A stretch of DNA of 64,000 nt from Anoplolepis gracilipes (GCF_047496725.1 NW_027328667.1:2159859-2223858), one strand, 5' to 3'; positions 44,235-56,083 are shown, counted from the first letter of the stretch. The notes: a model not told the origin generated them from the sequence alone. Made by a program: numbers and translations.

Positions 44235-44490
44235 TCAAAAAAAAAACGTACACCCCATCACCACGGTGGTCCCCCACTGGACGGCCACCAAATCGTCTTC
44301 TTTCTCTAACATGGAGGCCAGAGCGGAATTCGCCGTCCTCGGTCTCCATGTTATGGACACGGAGCCCCGATCGTCCCGCACCCAAATCGGCCACCCCCAG
44401 GCCATAACCCTCTGCTGCGAGGCTGTGGACAAAAACGTCCTGCGCCTTGCGGCAGTGGTTCAGTTTGGCCTGAAAGATTTTAGCCTTCAT
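44235..44490 (-). pseudogene. ORF2 endonuclease N-terminus, element D
   Basis: It starts MKAKIFQAKLNHCRKAQDVF, clearly the R1-clade endonuclease start. After AAEGYGLGVA the frame shifts. WVRDDRGSVSITWRPRTANS and LVAVQWGTTVVMG follow in the next frame and match the family A segment VGDELGSVAITWRADAPASL and WVAIRWGPVLVIG. The fragment ends at an A-run, before the catalytic GDFN motif. Confidence 0.78.
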
Positions 44491-45115
44491 TTTGGTTATT
44501 AAAGGCGATCAGGTCCTTCAAGGAATCTTCTGTCCCCACCTGGAGATTCCCCCAACCCTCCCCATCTAGGGGATAATCGGTAAGTAGACAATAGGTGGGG
44601 GAGGGTGAGGGCGACGTGGTTGCCGCTTCTGTTACAGATTCCAGGGTTGGAAGGTGGAGGGGGACAGAGGGGAGAAGAAGTGTTTTTCCTTTTCCTCCTT
44701 CCTCCCGTGGGCCCTCTACTACCTTAACCTTCACAGGTGGGGATTGGGCCTCTTAAGCGTTTCCCTGTGTCAAGGATACGGGGTCCTCCCTCGCATACCT
44801 TTTTCTTTTTTCCTTCCCAGTTCTGGCATCGACGTCCGTAACTTCCTCTCTATACTTGGGTAGCACAGCTACCTCAGGGGTTGCGGGGTAAGGATGGGCG
44901 GACGCCGATCCAAACGGGATATTCTCTTTCTTTTTGGGGGAGAGGGGGACGGCAGGGGGTTTGGTCCTCACGGCCCCTCCCCCTTCCTTTGCCGGTTTTT
45001 TCGGCTAAGGTTTTGTTACGGGGCAGACTTGCCGTCCAATCAAATGGTTGGACGGCCGCCCGCGCCCTGCACAAGTCAAACAGCTCGGGGTCTTGGCCGG
45101 ACAGTCCTTGGGTGT
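44480..45115 (-). pseudogene. ORF1 C-terminal end, element D
   Basis: The readable tail YCLLTDYPLDGEGWGNLQVG...LKDLIAFNNQNEG (frame 44734-44480) is similar to the family A tail LLTPDYPPEGEGTGWERGPE...LNNK. Upstream frames to 45115 are rich in Lys, Gly and Pro but shifted. The ORF1 stop overlaps the ORF2 start in ATGAAGGCTAA (44480-44490). No zinc knuckle remains. Confidence 0.65.
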
Positions 45116-45117
45116 GT

Positions 45118-45266
45118 GAAGTTAGCATCTCAAATGTTAGAATCTCAAAAATAAACTTTATATTTACTTGCATCCAGCATAGTTCTACAGTTCCTGATAA
45201 GTTTTAACAAAAGTTCCGTCCAATTAATTATTAAAATCGAATTTTTAAAAATGAGATGCTAACTTC
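45118..45266. repeat. 149-bp element with 15-bp perfect inverted ends
   Basis: GAAGTTAGCATCTCA (45118-45132) and TGAGATGCTAACTTC (45252-45266) are exact inverted copies. The interior is A+T-rich and non-coding. This is the form of a MITE-like element, but no clear target-site duplication was found. The TGAGATGC end also starts each unit of the tandem repeat at 45421. Confidence 0.7.
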
Positions 45267-45420
45267 CGACAACACTTTACAGCATCTCACCATATTTCGA
45301 ATACCTGATTACGGGGAAGTAAGAATAAAAAGAGTTCTATCGCCTAAACACGTCCTGTCAATAGTTCTGACGATTAAACAATTATTTTACCCAAAAAATT
45401 CATATTTTCGAACATAAATG

Positions 45421-45775
45421 TGAGATGCCGGTCGATTTTCGACAGTTCTGTTTATTTTAAGACAGTTCTAGTATAGTTTTGGTCATGTACATTAATTTCA
45501 TAAAGAGTTCTCATGTTAAAAACAATTAAAAATATTTTTAAACAATTATTTTTCCAAAAATCGCGTATTTTTTAATATAAAGCTGAGATGCTGGTCGATT
45601 TTCGACAGTTCTGTTTATTTTAAAACAGTCTAGTATAGTTCTGGTCATGTACATTAATTTCATAAAGAGTTCTGATGATAAAAATAATTAAACAAATTTT
45701 TAAACAATTGTTTTGCCCTAAAATCGGGTATTTTCTTATAAAGCTGAGATGCTGGTCATTTCTTGACACATATGT
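45421..45775. repeat. Tandem repeat, unit about 162 bp
   Basis: TGAGATGC(C/T)GGTC starts at 45421, 45584 and 45745 (spacing 163 and 161 bp). Units share GATTTTCGACAGTTCTG and TCATGTACATTAATTTC. The third unit is partial. Satellite-like; non-coding. Confidence 0.7.
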
Positions 45776-46047
45776 ATATATATATATATATAATTACATT
45801 TATAATTAATTAAATATTATATACTTCCATTATTAAAAAAATGTGTTAATAAAATAATCTTTTATATAATTCACTAATAATACCATTACTGTTGCTATTA
45901 AGTAGTATAGTAATAATTAAGTCAATAATTATTTTTTATTTTTATATTATATATGTGTATATATACATACATACATACATATATTATACATACAAGGTTT
46001 CCCGAAATGACTGGTAAATATTTTAATGGCAGGTTCTTAAAACATTT

Positions 46048-46048
<1 letters not shown>

Positions 46049-46070
<22 letters not shown>
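46049..46070. repeat. TA microsatellite
   Basis: A run of alternating T and A. Similar runs lie at 46221-46249, between the two LTR-like elements, and after 48038. Confidence 0.8.
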
Positions 46071-46078
<8 letters not shown>

Positions 46079-46114
46079 TACAATATATATATAATTATAT
46101 AAAATTATATATAC

Positions 46115-46216
46115 TGTTACGTCCGTGTCAGCTATATAAGAAAATTGATATATCGATCGGTCAAAAGTTTGAAAGAAAAAGGAGCGTCGCAAGAAGACGA
46201 GTCTGCTTTCGGACGT

Positions 46217-46220
<4 letters not shown>
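46115..46220. mobile_element. 106-bp mini-element with LTR-type ends
   Basis: It begins TGTTACGTCC and ends GGACGTAACA, the same 10-bp inverted ends as the 1.79-kb LTR 30 bp to the right. The interior shares GATCGGTCA-like sequence with the start of that LTR. It is probably an internally deleted solo LTR or a related small element, inserted in TA repeats. Confidence 0.6.
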
Positions 46221-46253
<33 letters not shown>

Positions 46254-46260
46254 TACGTCC

Positions 46261-46885
46261 TGTCGGCTCCACATTTTTCCTCCCACGAAATGAACAATAA
46301 TCGTCCGATCGGTCACAAAAAACGGATCGCGCAATAGAAAAGAACCGTTATTATCAAATAACGTTTAGACCTACTAAAAACGATATCTAAACAAATACCG
46401 GAAGGGATCAATAACGAAATCCTCTAAACAACGAAACAGGCAAACACAGCTGCATAATCTTAAGAAAGAAACAAATAATGCCGCTACGCACTGTCGGCTC
46501 CACGTTTTTCCTCCCACGAAAATGAAGCAATAATCGCCCGACTAATCATAAAAAGGATCGCGCGACGAAAAATATTTTAAAATATTGAAAACGATGTTAA
46601 AAGAAACGACCGGAAAGGGTCGATAGTGAGATCCTCTAAATGAATAAATCGACAAACACAGCTGCATAATCTTAAGAAAGAAACAAATAACGCCGCTACG
46701 CACTGTCGGCTCCACGTCTTTACCTCCTATAAAGATAAAGCAATAATTGCCCGACCAGTCATAAGAGGGCCGCGGAACGAAAAAAATGTTTTAAACATTG
46801 AAATCGATGTTCAAAGAAATGACCGAAAAGGATCGATAGAGAGATCCCCTAAATAAATAAATGGAAAGAAACAGCTGGATAATCC
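46261..46885 (+). repeat. Three tandem units (212-231 bp) in LTR U3
   Basis: TGTCGGCTCCAC starts at 46261, 46492 and 46704. Each unit contains ...CCCGAC...CATAA.A, GATCG and ACACAGCTGCATAATC-like blocks. U3 tandem units usually act as enhancers (family knowledge); here that is inference. Confidence 0.7.
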
Positions 46886-47058
46886 CAGGAGATAACCAAA
46901 TGAAGAATCTTCAAATTTCCTAAGAGGCCGTACAGAGCCCACCAATCAGCAACAATCAAAAATAAGGAGGAGAAGAATCTCACCGAACGATAGCTTTTTA
47001 CACGTCAAAATCTCAAAAATACTCCCGCCCAAATTGTTAACACGCCCTCAAGATTTAA

Positions 47059-47110
47059 TATAAAAAGGGGAGACTTGCGCATTACGAAGACCAAAAAATT
47101 TAAAATCAGT
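47059..47110 (+). promoter_or_regulatory. LTR core promoter (TATA box, possible initiator)
   Basis: TATAAAAAGGGG at 47059-47070, and an arthropod-type initiator match TCAGT at 47106-47110. The spacing is longer than the usual 25-30 bp, so the exact start site is uncertain. Confidence 0.5.
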
Positions 47111-47570
47111 CGACAGTACAGCATCAGATTCATTCGGCACAGATTTTTCGGTCGTTCGCTGATTCAAGCAATTCGTTTTACACTGCGGGAGTCCCGATTA
47201 CATCTTAAAATCTATTAGAGTCAGTGCTTAACAAAGACCACCCGCCAAGTAAGACCACAACTGGAGCCACAACTACACCAGCAGCTAAAAAAAACGCAAC
47301 AAATCTGCCTAAATAGTAAGTTTAATTTCCTTCTCTTTTGTTTTGTTTTTTTTTTCTCATCGTCTCTTTTCTCCTTTATTCAACCCTGTTCTTTTACTAA
47401 GTATGCCTAAAATCGCACCGACCCGCCGATTCTCGCGAGCCAACCGAGACCATAGATCGGACGACACGACCGTGTGCGAAATCGCGCCGTAACACATATT
47501 ACATTTTCGTAAATCTTTATTATTATTTTTTTTCCTCTTATTATAAACCATTGTAACAAATATCAACCAG

Positions 47571-47576
47571 AATAAA
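47571..47576 (+). terminator. LTR polyadenylation signal
   Basis: AATAAA, about 460 bp after the presumed start of transcription in the LTR. Confidence 0.45.
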
Positions 47577-47648
47577 ATCTTTAGAATCGCACTCTTTCCT
47601 CCTCTTTTCTGGTTGATGACCTCCGTACTTATGTAACACCCGCGATCC

Positions 47649-47679
47649 ACACACACACACACACACACACGCACACACT
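47649..47679. repeat. CA microsatellite
   Basis: An uninterrupted AC run with one G near its end, inside the solo LTR. Confidence 0.85.
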
Positions 47680-48038
47680 CATACAAATAATTTTAAAGCC
47701 GATATTAATAAGATCATATGTAAAATGGTAAGAATTAATTGAATAAATATTAATCTAAAAATTAAAATGATCGGTAAACTTATTTAACTCTCTCACTCCC
47801 TCCACGCAAAAGATCATATAAGGTCCCGTCCCGCGTAAAAGAGATTCAATTCTCTTACGAAAAAGGGACCACCGAGAGAACGTTCGCATAACAGAGTAAT
47901 AACGACACCCGTCGTTTACTTGTTTGCTAACCTGCAGCTCGCTCGACCGAGTCACTCGTCGATAAGACTTTTGACATCGGAACAGTTCTTGTTACGCCCT
48001 TTCTCTGACTCATCCTCTCTACGGGCCTGGACGTAACA

Positions 48039-48600
48039 TATATATATTTATATTTTATATATAATTATACATAAAAATATATATATGTATTTATGAAAAT
48101 AAATAAAAAAAAAAGAAAATAAATAGAGTTTTTAATTTACTTTAAATTAATATTTAATATTAATATATGTATAATTTAATCATTAATATTTAAAAAAATT
48201 TTATGAAGATATCTAAATTTTTGTAATATTACGCAGCATAACGTTATCTTCCGTAAATTAGTTACATTTTTATATAAGTATTGTAAATTTACAGTTAAAT
48301 GCTCGTTAGTTCATTTGTGACAAACCATGAATTCGATCAGATATTGATATTGTGTTATAAACCCGGTAAAAAATTTTTATATATAATCAGACAAAAATAG
48401 TCGTATCTAATTATACAAATTTATACGAAAATATACGAAATTTGTCCATTTTATATATAATTATTAATAATTATACATAAAATGTTGCAGGCATTGTGTA
48501 TAAGTATGTATAAGCTTACATATACATAATTCTAATTGTAGCTATCAATCCATTTATATATAAATATACGTAACGTTTTATACGGTGTCATCTATAATAA
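48039..48600. other. A+T-rich intergenic DNA
   Basis: TA-rich at its left end, then low-complexity A+T DNA. I see no gene. It changes abruptly to GC-rich repeat F at 48601. Confidence 0.6.
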
Positions 48601-48961
48601 GGACTCCTCCGGAAGGGAGGACGCTCTTCAGGCGGGCGCGCTAAGGCCCTCGCGTAGTGTCTTCGTTACTCCTCAACCCCCGCCCAGCCACGCTCCGGCT
48701 TAAGGGCTTTCGCCCCCGGCGTACTATGTGGCGCTCACCATCATTTCCGCCGCGACCGTCGCGTCTGTAGCAGGAACCGATTCGTACGCGTCCGACACCC
48801 AGGTATGCATGCCGGTGCTATGCATCCTGCCCGAGCCGGGGTCCAAGAGGAAATCCGGCTAAAGATGCGCTCTTAACTATCCCTCCACTCCGGTTTCCCG
48901 GGGCTTCGGGACAGAGCCTCCCCACCACGTCAAGGTGGCGCATCATCGGGGAGGAATCTAA

Positions 48962-48963
<2 letters not shown>
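48601..48963. repeat. Dispersed repeat F, copy 2
   Basis: Homologous to 3857-4224 from its first base (GGACTCCTCCGG). The sharp left edge next to A+T-rich DNA marks a breakpoint of duplication or insertion. The right end ...CATCGGGGAGGAATCTAACC is followed by the poly(T) of family A. Confidence 0.72.
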
Positions 48964-49005
<42 letters not shown>

Positions 49006-49402
49006 TTACGAGGGGGAAATGCCTTTACGCATCCCCGGCCTGGTATTGGTTGGCCGGGGTATGTGGGACTCGCCGGCGCTATAGAGGAAGCACCGGAATG
49101 CCCACTAAAACCCCCCCGGGTATCCTTCCCAGACGGTTTATGCAGAAAGGAGGGCCTCGCCATCGGCACTATCCCTCCTCCTGCCCGTCTCGTACACACA
49201 CACGCTTGGACCTGGGTCCAACGAGCACTCGCAGGAGCGTCCCTTCCCTATTACGACCCCGGGATACCAGCCGGGGTCTTCTCCTTCCCAGATTGCAGTA
49301 GACGGAGGTGGAATGTCCGTTTCCTACCCACCTCCGGCTCTGCGTCTCTCCCACACCAGAGACGTAATGGGGGGGGGGATAATCGTGTCTCCCCCTTCAT
49401 CG

Positions 49403-52400
49403 TCATCTTCGTCCTACTTCCTTGTCCACCCCACTGCCTGCCCCGGCCCCCTGGTCCGACCGCCCACTTACTAGTGGTGGTTGGCTTTCAAGGGTGGGGG
49501 TCTGATGTTGGGGGTTCTCGCCCAAATTCCCGGGAGAGGGAGGAGGGGTCTCACCTTCTCTCCCCCCGCGTCTCTCTCGTCCTTCTCTCTCTCTTTCTCG
49601 CTCCGCCTCCTCTTTTGTGCTGATGACTACTCCACAGAAGGAGGCCACCGCTTTCCATTTGTCCTCCCCTTCTGCCATAGCCTTCACTATGCCTCTCCCA
49701 CGGCCGTGGACAATTCCGCCCGGCTTTCCACCCACACAGGGCACATCTCCAGGGTGTGCTGCGCCGAGTCCAGGGGATCAGTGCAGTGGTGGCACTTGCC
49801 CGTAGTCTCCTTCCCAATACGGTCCAGATATTCGCCGAAGCAGCCGTGCCCCGTAAACATTTGGGTCATACGGAAGGTCATTCCCCCCTTCCTTTTTTCC
49901 ACCCAGGCCTCTAAGTGAGGCCCTATGGCCTCAGCCACCCTACGCCCCGCAGCTCTGCCAGACGGAGAGAGCAGCTGCTGCTTCCACCGTTCCAGCATCT
50001 TCCTATGGTGCTGCCGCCTCACCGCAATCCTCGCCCGGGGGACGATGTTCCGCCCCGCCTCCCGGAGCCCTCGCATGCGTCGGTACACATCGGTGTACAT
50101 TTTCGCGAGGAGCTCCACGGGAGGAATCCCCGCCAAAGCAGTCGCCGCTTCGAACGACACTGTACGGTAGGCACGTACCACCCGTAATGCCATTTTCCTT
50201 TGGACCCCGTGCAAAATGCCCAAGGTCCTCCGGTTGCCGCTGATATCTTTGGCCCATACGGGTGCCCCGTACAGCATCATGGCGTGAACCGTCCATCCAT
50301 ACAGCCGCCTGACTCGACCGTCAGGGCCTCCCAGGTTCGGGAGTAGACGGCCCAGCGCGGCAGCTGCTTTCTCCAGGCGGGGAACTAACTGGGCAAAGTG
50401 CGCGGCGAAGCGCCACCCACCGTCCAGCAGTAACCCCAGATATTTAGAGGTATTTTCCACCTTCGTCTCCACCCCCTCTACCATGACCCAAAGGCTCGGC
50501 GGCACACCTCTAGCACCTGGCCGGAAAATGATTGCCTCCGTCTTCTGGGGCGCCACCCTCAGGCCCAACTCCCTGATAGCCCGCGTAATACACGCCGTCG
50601 CTACCGTGGCCAGGGCCGAGGCTTCCCTTCCGTTTTCCCCCTCGGCTAACACGATCGTATCGTCCGCGTAGCAGACGACCGTGCAGCCGGGGCGGATGGC
50701 CGTTCTTACCACCCCGTCGAAGGCCAGGTTCCACAGGAGTGGCCCGAGGACCGACCCCTGTGGGACTCCACATCCCACTCGTCTCGTAACCTCTACCGCG
50801 TCCCTGTTGGTGTAATGCAGGGAGCGGTCGCTGAGGTACGATTGGATGATCCGGCGGAGGTATCCCGGCACGCCGAAGCGGGCCATGGCTCTTTGGATAC
50901 ATCTCCAGGGCAGGGTGTTAAAGGCGTTCGAGATGTCAAGAGACACGCCGATCGCCACCCTGCCCTCCCGCACCGCGGCCTCCGCAAAGGCGCGCACCCT
51001 CAGTACTGCGTCCACGGTTGATCTTCCACCGCGGAAGCCGTACTGCCGGTCATCCAAGTTCGGCCCGATGCTTTCCAGGTGCTCGACGAGGCGATTGGCG
51101 ACTATCCTCTCCAGGATTTTGCCAGCCTCGTCGAGCAAACATATGGGCCTGAATGACAAGGGGGTCTCCATATCCTTGCCTTTCTTGTGCAAGAGGACCA
51201 AATTGGCCCTCTTCCACCTCTCGGGGAAGACTCCCAGTCTGAGGCACTTCGTGTATAGGTGTGCAAGATGCCCACCCATCACCTCAAAGGCTCCAGCCCA
51301 TGCCTTCCTAGGGAGTCCATCGGGTCCGGGGGCCTTGGTGCCGCGGAGTCTCCGCCTGCAACTCTCCATTTCTTCCCCCGAGACCGCCAGTCCTCTGACC
51401 ATTCGGGTCCTCCCCTCGCAAAGATGGGGAAGGGGGTATCCTCCTCCTCAGACTGAGGAAAGAGCCCTCCGACCACCCGGTCCAGGGCTTCCGGGGAAAG
51501 GGTCTCCGTAGCCGGTGGCCCTCTATTGCGAAGCTTCCCGAGCACCATTTGGTATGGCCGTCCCCAAGGGTTCTCTTCCAAGTGCGAGAGGAGCTCGTCC
51601 CACGCCCTAGCTTTCGCTTTTTTTATTTCCAGGCGTAGGGCGTCCCTGGCCACTCTGTACGCCTGGTAGAGGCCTCTAACTTCCTCTACCGGCCTATCCT
51701 TCTTCTTGGCCCGGGCGTATTTCCTCCTTTGATGGACCGATGACCGCCGCAATTCCGCGATCTCCCCGGTCCACCAGTACGCCGCTCTACGGCCTTGCGG
51801 ACCAGCCTTGATCCGGGGCATTGACGCGTCACATGCATCAGACATGGCGCCCCGGATCCACTCGACTTCCTACTCTATGTCCCTATCGGCCTCTCCCGAT
51901 TCTCCTCTCTCCAGCCACGTGGCCGAAAGGATCGAGGCCATAAAGGCGTTCTCGTTCATTTTCTTTGTGCTCCAGCGCCTAGGAGAGGTCGTCTCTCTCA
52001 GCCGTCGACGCTGGAGCACCTGCTCGGGTGTGACCACGAGGCCGTAGACTATGTACCTATGATCTGACAAGGTCTCGACCTCCGTGGCCACCTTCCACCC
52101 TAGCACCTTGTTGAGGGTCGCTGGGGAGGCCCAGATAAGGTCCACCACCGACTCTCCCCTTTCCCGTACGCAGGTGCTTATCCCTCCCTCGTTCAGCAGC
52201 CTTAAATCCAGTGTCGCGGCCCACTCTTCGACCGCGACACCTCAGCGGTCCGTCCTCGGGGAACCCCACGTCATCGATTTTGCGTTAAAGTCCCCAGAGA
52301 CTACCACCCGCCCCACTCCAATCCCGCTGATGATAGCGGAAAGGGAGTCCAACCTCTCAGCAAATCCTGAGAGGTCCAGACTAGGCGGCAGGTAGACCCC

Positions 52401-52664
52401 GATGACCAAAACGGGTCCCCACCTGACCGCCACCCACCCTTTGCCCTTGCCCACCAATGTGGCGGAAAGTGAGGCGCGAGCATCCGCCCTCCATGTAAGG
52501 GCTACGGAGCCCAACTCGTCCCCCACCCACGAAGGGTGCTCGGGGATCTGGTACGGCTCCGCAGCAATGCCCAAACCACAACCACGCTCCGCCAGAGTGT
52601 GCACAAACAAGTCTTGCGCCTGACGGGCGTGGTTGAGATTTGCCTGCAGGACCCGAGCCACCAT
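49403..52664 (-). pseudogene. ORF2 endonuclease-reverse transcriptase, family A
   Basis: Start MVARVLQANLNHARQAQDLF. Endonuclease GDFNAKSMTWGS and SDHRYIVYG. The long frame 51402-49687 holds the RT: FRPICLLDEAGKILERIVAN, QYGFRGGRST, DISNAFNTLPW, PQGSVLGPLLWNL and an intact YADD (50659-50670), then finger CHHCTDPLDSAQHTLEMC. Stops: CGA-to-TGA at 52242 and CAG-to-TAG at 51870, both judged against the chimeric copy at 156. Frameshifts: a missing G near 51390 and another near 49700, before the end segment DKWKAVASFCGVVISTKEEA. The RT domain itself is undamaged. Confidence 0.9.
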
Positions 52665-55652
52665 TTATTTATTATTTAAATTTTGATTCGGGCCTGCCTC
52701 CGATCCCTTTAAAGAAGAGGGGCTTTCGGGACCCCTTTCCCATCCTGTACCCTCTCCTTCAGGGGGGTAATCTGGGGTGAGGAGATTTGTATCCTCGTCC
52801 TCCTCTGTGTTTCCCTTCTTCACCTCGGTCTCGCCCACCATCCCAGCTGTCGCTGTTCCGGCGGGTACTCCTTCCAGAGTATTCTCCCCTTCTATGATGG
52901 TGGGGACATCCTCCGTTTCCTCATTTCTCTCCATTTTTTCTCTCCCCTCCTTCAGCTGCTTGTTGGGGGGTGAGGAGCAGGAATTGTTGAGGTCTTTAGC
53001 TTTTTTCTCCACTTCCCCCTCTCTCTTTTTCTTCGGTTGCGACCTAGGTGTTGACGCGCCGCGGGGTGTGGGAGTTCCCCCATCCATTGCCCTCTTCGCC
53101 GCGTCGGGTCCTTTTTCCTTTGTAGAGGATCCTTTTCCCCCTATAGAGGAGGGTTTCCGGCCAGTGCTCTCCCCTACAGGCCTGCGTGTTTCCCCACTAA
53201 AGGCCCCGGTAGTTCGCCCAGTCATTCGACCACCCTGCGCAATGGGGCAAGCCGCACTCCCCGCCCTATGTTTTGCCGGCTTCCCTTTATCCGCGCATAT
53301 GGGACATCTGGGCGCCGCTCTACAGTCCGCCGCTCGGTGTCCCTCCTCCCCGCACTGGAAGCAATCGAATCTTCGTTCCACGGTTGCCGTGCATTTCGAC
53401 TGTACGTGTCCCCTACCCAGGCATTTAAAGCACTGGAGGGGCCTCTCCTCCAGCAATTCAACCCTGGCGTGGGCCCACCCAACCCTTATTCTGCCGGCTT
53501 TCGCCACCAGATTGGCGGCAGCTGCAGGGCATTTGGCCCACGCCGAGCCCATCCCGTTGGGGGCTCTTCGTATCGTCCCCACTTTGATGTCCCCGTGGGC
53601 ACATCCACCGACTTCCGCGATTGCGTCCCTTACCTCCGAGGCCTGGACTGCATCGTCCAGGTCCCGAAACAGAAGCTCCGCAGTCTTGGTAGGGAGGGAT
53701 ACCCTAACTCCCTCCGCCCCCTTCAACGTCTTCCTAAGTTTGGAGGCAAAAGCCATAGCCTTTTGGCTGGCTCCCTCACCTCCCACTTCATATATAATCG
53801 CCCCTGTCAGGGCCCTCCTGTTCCTGAGCTCCGTGATGTTGAGCTCAGTCAGGTCGATCTGTCCTTTCGCACGGCGGACCATTTCGCTGTATTGCCCCTC
53901 CGGGCATGTAAGGACAACCGCCGCGGTGCGGGGGACCCTTATCGGCCTGGAGGCACCAGCTCTCTTCTTCTTCTGAACCCCATCAGGGGGTCCAGGTGGT
54001 GGTGGTCTCTTCTCCTTTCCCTTTACCTTGGTTGTCGGGGGTGCTGGTGATGCGGTCTCCTTCCCGCTCCTTAGCTTCCCTTTCTTTTCCAGTGCCGCCG
54101 CATATGTGAGCCGCTCCTTGTCGGCTGCCCGCGACGGTCCTGGGACTGGTCCTCCTCCGCCTTTAATTATGGCGGCTTTAGTTCCCGCTCCTCTTTCTTT
54201 TTGCCCTCTGAAAGGGCCCTGATCTTCTCCCACAAAGGTCGATCCCAAGGCGAGGTTTTCGGCGTACCTAACCTCTACCATCAGGTCTCCCTCCTTGAGA
54301 TACTTCCGCCCTTTGATAACTTTAAGGGCCTCGGACACGACCTCCTCCACATTCCATCCCACCTCGGGGTTGGCCCTAATTCTTATCTCCTTCTCCTCCA
54401 TGAGCGAGAGGGAGATTGGCGGTTTTTTACCTCGGGGTTGCGGTACCTCCAATTTCCTCGCCGCCCCCTTTTTCCTGTTCTTCCTTTGGTTTTTCCCTTC
54501 CCTTATGTCAGGTCCCACCTCCCCTTTTGTATTTGGGAACTTTCCTCCTTTGTATGATCCCGCGGGGGATGTGTTTGTCCCCATGGATTTGGGAGCCACC
54601 GAATCGGTTTCTGGGGCCCCTTTCTCCAGGAGCGGTTCGGTCTCCATCTCTTCGCTGGAGCCTTCTTCCGCGTAATTAACTACTCCCATACCCTCTCTGC
54701 TTCTCGTACGAGGGGCAGGGGTAGGGGTACCTGGAGCCACCTCCAGGGGAGGTTCTTTCCTCCTGATGGGCGTACCTTCTTCTACTCTTTTCCTTAGGAG
54801 TGCATTCTCCTCTTTAAGCGCGGTTTCTCTCCGCGTCAGCTCCTCCATCTGGCGCTGAAGGGAACCGCTCGTTCCCTTCAGTTCTTCGACGTCCCTTCTC
54901 AGCTTTGTGTTTTCCTCAATGAGGGCCTCAAACTAAGCCTTGGTCTCCTCCAATTGCCTCCTTACTTCGTCAGAGGACATGCTTCCCCTACTGGCTAGGG
55001 TAACTGCCCCGGCAGAAGTCACTAGCACGGCTTCCTTAAGAAGCCTGACGAAATCTCCTTTGAGGTTTTTGGAGACCTTCGCTACCTTCTCCACAGCCTG
55101 TGTTGCAGTGAGTATTTCTGCGCAGACATCAGCTGCCGGAGAATTTTTAAGTTCCTCCTCGATCTCCTTTTGAGATTTCAGTTTTCCCCAGGTTTTGTTT
55201 CTTTTCCCTGGCAGAGCAGACCTGTCATAGACCCATTGGAATAGAGCCAGTTTTTCCTGAGCTTGTTTGATCCGGTCCATAGTCTTCTTGACCTCGTACT
55301 CGCCCGTAGTTATCGGGCGACCTTGTTTCCTCTTTTTAAAGAGGAAGGACCCGGTATCACTCTGTGAGTTTGTTGAGCCGGCCGATCCCGAACCGTCAAT
55401 GTCGGAATCATCCTCCACCTCGATAACCTCACCAGTTCCTTCTTACTTGCTCTCCTTTTTGAGCGGTCTCGCCCTCATCTTTTTCAAGACTGGGTCTAAG
55501 TTCGCTTTTTCCAAATCAGTCAGCGATCTAGTTTCCCTGACCACAGGGACACCAACGGCCGCCCCGACCGAGGCTCTCCTTCCTCTTCCTCCCGTGAGAC
55601 TCGTAGTGTCTCTCGTTACGCCCACCTCCGTATTTGTTTTTATTGGCGCCAT
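52665..55652 (-). pseudogene. ORF1 (gag-like), family A, two in-frame stops
   Basis: One frame runs from MAPIKTNTEVGVTRDTTSLT (55652) to the stop at 52665, about 995 codons, interrupted by TAA at 55443 and TAG at 54933. In order: basic N-terminus, coiled-coil-like stretch (MEELTRRETALKEENALLRK), a Lys/Gly-rich linker, the gag core (AVVLTCPEGQYSEMVRRAKG), and three Cys/His clusters: CFKCLGRGHVQSKC, CFQCGEEGHRAADC and CPICADKGKPAKHRAGSAAC. Gag of this clade coats the element RNA. The tail ends LNNK with TAA directly before the ORF2 ATG, which suggests translation by termination and restart. Confidence 0.87.
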
Positions 55653-55837
55653 TTCTTGTTAGTTCCCGCTCCCCGCTGCGGCTCCGTCACCCAGGGTATA
55701 CTTTCACCTGCCGCAGAGTATCCCGAAACGTGACCGGCAACACTCCACGACAGGGCCTCAAGTTCCCCCGGGGGGGTGACATACGACACGGGCCGGGGGA
55801 TATACATCCCCGGCACTGGTCCCTGGCCCCTTACTCA

Positions 55838-55865
55838 CCCATGGAGGTTTTGACGCCTCCATGGG
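55838..55865 (-). promoter_or_regulatory. Second leader hairpin, family A
   Basis: CCCATGGAGG (55838-55847) and CCTCCATGGG (55856-55865) pair perfectly; the element-sense loop is CGTCAAAA. It matches 37678-37704 in family C in position and loop. Confidence 0.6.
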
Positions 55866-56033
55866 CTTTCGGGGGTTCCCGGCCTCCGACCTCCGGGATA
55901 CCGCAGCGGGTGGTGCCACCCGGGGGGCCCCATGGACGGTTGGGACTGGGTCGCCGCTCCCCGGCTCAGTCTTACCCGCCATGGCGATCAGCTTGCACGC
56001 GCCCTTGACGAAAGTTACCTCCCATCAGAGGGC

Positions 56034-56083
56034 CCCGACGGTGCACCGCTTCGGAAGGGAAACGGTCGCGATGCACCGTCGGG
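56034..56083 (-). promoter_or_regulatory. Conserved RNA hairpin in family A 5' leader
   Basis: CCCGACGGTGCA (56034-56045) and TGCACCGTCGGG (56072-56083) pair over 12 bp around a 26-nt loop. Compared with family C, two pairs are changed on both sides (C-G to A-T, and A-T to G-C), so pairing is kept. Confidence 0.75.

Larger units (their letters stand above)
44235..45115 (-). mobile_element. Fragment of R1-clade element D
   Basis: Minus strand: C-terminal end of ORF1 (about 45115-44480), then the first 85 or so codons of ORF2. The fragment ends at an A-rich run near 44240 and starts next to the inverted-repeat element at 45118. It is closest in layout to family A but clearly diverged. Confidence 0.7.
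46251..48038 (+). mobile_element. Solo LTR, 1788 bp
   Basis: The ends TGTTACGTCC and GGACGTAACA form 10-bp inverted repeats of the TG...CA type found in Gypsy and BEL/Pao LTRs. Inside, in order, are three tandem units (from 46261), a TATA box with a plausible start region near 47059-47110, an AATAAA signal at 47571 and a T/A-rich end. The order U3-R-U5 implies plus orientation. No gag or pol is adjacent, so it is solo. Flanks are TA repeats, which hide any target-site duplication. The family cannot be settled from the LTR alone. Confidence 0.7.

Noticed and set aside
45421..45775. CRISPR array
   Set aside because: Whole units of 162 bp repeat with no short repeat and unique spacer pattern, and the DNA is animal nuclear.
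48950..49010. Telomere insertion (TRAS/SART type in TTAGG repeats)
   Set aside because: Only a single CTAACC unit is next to the poly(T), and no TTAGG array occurs anywhere in the window.
48930..49199. ORF with a long lysine run
   Set aside because: The lysines are the poly(A) tail of family A read as codons.
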